A stretch of DNA of 64,000 nucleotides from JACCZX01 sp040003315. GTDB taxonomy: Bacteria; Pseudomonadota; Gammaproteobacteria; Burkholderiales; Burkholderiaceae_F. The first letter of the stretch is position 1. Every line of letters begins with the position of its first letter. This document shows positions 63,213 through 64,000 of the stretch, piece by piece. The notes under the pieces are model-generated. The model saw only the letters and a list, made by a program, of their open reading frames with translations. It was not told the origin of the DNA and did not search any database. Both the position numbers and the translations under genes were made by a program. The stretch is from assembly GCA_040003315.1 (NCBI GenBank), contig JBDUCU010000001.1, positions 1 through 64,000 on the forward strand, read 5' to 3'.

Positions 63213-64000
63213 TCGTCGTAACGGGCGCAGCCGGCTTTATCGGCGCCAACAACATCAGAGCGCTGAATGAGCGTGGCGCGGTAGACATCCTCGCCGTTGA
63301 CCATTTGGCTCAAGCCGACAAGTTCCGCAACCTAGTCGGCTGCGACGTCTCGGATTATCTTGACAAACAGGAGTTCCTCGAGAGCGTGCGTCGCGGCGCC
63401 CTGCCGAAAGTCGACGTCGTGTTTCATCAAGGAGCCTGCTCGGACACAATGGAGACCGACGGCCAGTACATGATGGATAACAACTACCGATTTACGGTGG
63501 AGTTATTTCTCTGGTGCCAGGAAAATCGCGTGCCGCTGATCTATGCATCGTCTGCAGCCGTATACGGCAGCGGGCCTGAATTCGTCGAGCGCCACGGTGG
63601 CGAGAAGCCGTTGAACATCTACGGCTATTCCAAGCTTCTGTTCGACGGCTATCTGCGCCGACGGTTGTCCGATCTAAGGACTCCGGTGGTAGGGCTGCGC
63701 TACTTCAATGTGTACGGACCGCGCGAATCGCACAAGGGGCGCATGGCATCGGTGGCGTTTCACAATTACTTGCAGTTCCAGGAGCACGGCCGCGTCAGGC
63801 TTTTCGAGGGCAGCCACGGCTATGCCAATGGCGAGCAGAGACGCGACTTTGTCCACGTCGACGACGTCGTCGACGTCAACTTGCACTTCTGGCAACGACC
63901 CGTTTCGGGTGTCTACAACGTCGGGACCGGACGGGCGCAAAGCTTTAACGATATCGCGCTGACGGTGGTTAATACACTGCGCGAAGCCAACGGAACCCCG
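63209..64000 (+). CDS. hldD: ADP-L-glycero-D-manno-heptose 6-epimerase (partial, runs off the window)
   Basis: The first 264 codons are in the window; a full HldD is about 310-330 residues. The Rossmann motif is VTGAAGFIGAN. DKFRNLVGCDVSDYLDK and SDTMETDGQYMMDNNY match the family, ASSAAVYG and YGYSKLLFD carry the catalytic serine and Y-x3-K, and RYFNVYGPRESHKGRMAS follows. It makes ADP-L,D-heptose, the donor used by WaaC. The ATG overlaps the hldA stop as ATGA. Confidence 0.95.
   Translation, partial: MIVVTGAAGFIGANNIRALNERGAVDILAVDHLAQADKFRNLVGCDVSDYLDKQEFLESVRRGALPKVDVVFHQGACSDTMETDGQYMMDNNYRFTVELFLWCQENRVPLIYASSAAVYGSGPEFVERHGGEKPLNIYGYSKLLFDGYLRRRLSDLRTPVVGLRYFNVYGPRESHKGRMASVAFHNYLQFQEHGRVRLFEGSHGYANGEQRRDFVHVDDVVDVNLHFWQRPVSGVYNVGTGRAQSFNDIALTVVNTLREANGTP

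Noticed and set aside
1..64000. CRISPR arrays, insertion sequences, prophage or rRNA genes
   Set aside because: No regularly spaced repeats, transposase or phage-like frames, or rRNA-like sequence were seen on either strand.

Overview
The window comes from the chromosome of a high-GC Gram-negative bacterium, most likely a betaproteobacterium of or near the Burkholderiales. The evidence is the gene order amgK-murU divergent from lptD-surA-pdxA-rsmA, the run miaB / phoH-ybeY-corC-lnt-glyQ-glyS-plsC, and the block pcm-rhodanese-tolC / waaA-waaC. Every family recognised belongs to outer-membrane, LPS, translation or cofactor housekeeping, or to an O-antigen locus. No phage, insertion sequence, CRISPR array or rRNA was seen. 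One tRNA gene (CAT anticodon) is present.

Layout. 1-1839 (minus): peptidoglycan recycling (amgK, murU, plus the start of a third gene). 1939-7382 (plus): lptD, surA, pdxA, rsmA in overlapping series. 7348-20493 (minus): a long housekeeping run, read from right to left as miaB, a large lipoprotein-like zinc metalloprotease, phoH, ybeY, corC, lnt, glyQ, glyS, plsC and a YgjP-type metallohydrolase. 20532-21754 (minus): a small lipoprotein, the tRNA and thiD. 21892-24553 (plus): pcm, a rhodanese and a TolC-type channel. 24486-27459 (minus): waaA, waaC and a Phd/VapC-type toxin-antitoxin pair with its own promoter and operator. 27523-34442: sugar-nucleotide genes galE, algC-type mutase, manC, rmlD, rmlA and fcl.

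34532-57891 is the O-antigen core and consists of two convergent gene series. The plus series is rmlC, wzm, a flippase-like membrane protein, a GT2 fusion, a methyltransferase, an acyltransferase and a 759-residue membrane protein. The minus series, read from right to left, is rmlB, a GT4-like protein, a small membrane protein, an asparagine synthase-GT4 fusion, a methyltransferase, wzt, two methyltransferases, a GT4 protein and a further methyltransferase. The series meet with a 7-base gap at 42485-42491. 57979-64000 (plus) continues with a double GT2 glycosyltransferase, gmd, an rmd-type reductase, hldA and the start of hldD.

How it fits together: the locus can make dTDP-L-rhamnose, GDP-mannose, GDP-L-fucose, probably GDP-D-rhamnose, and UDP-galactose. 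It assembles a polymer with several glycosyltransferases, decorates it with acyl and methyl groups, and exports it by an ABC (Wzm/Wzt) route. Wzm and Wzt sit in opposite series about 12 kb apart. Lipid A-core genes (waaA, waaC on the left, hldA, hldD on the right) bracket the O-antigen genes.

The most unusual signal is a short module of about 55-80 residues. It has an EDG..LGPAH..H..IR..G.GRFSHWG....FSTSD core and recurs five times in otherwise unrelated proteins of the two convergent series: a polytopic membrane protein, a methyltransferase, two GT4 proteins (one fused to asparagine synthase) and a tiny stand-alone membrane protein. I cannot assign it to a family I know. I consider it the best candidate here for an undescribed component of polysaccharide assembly.
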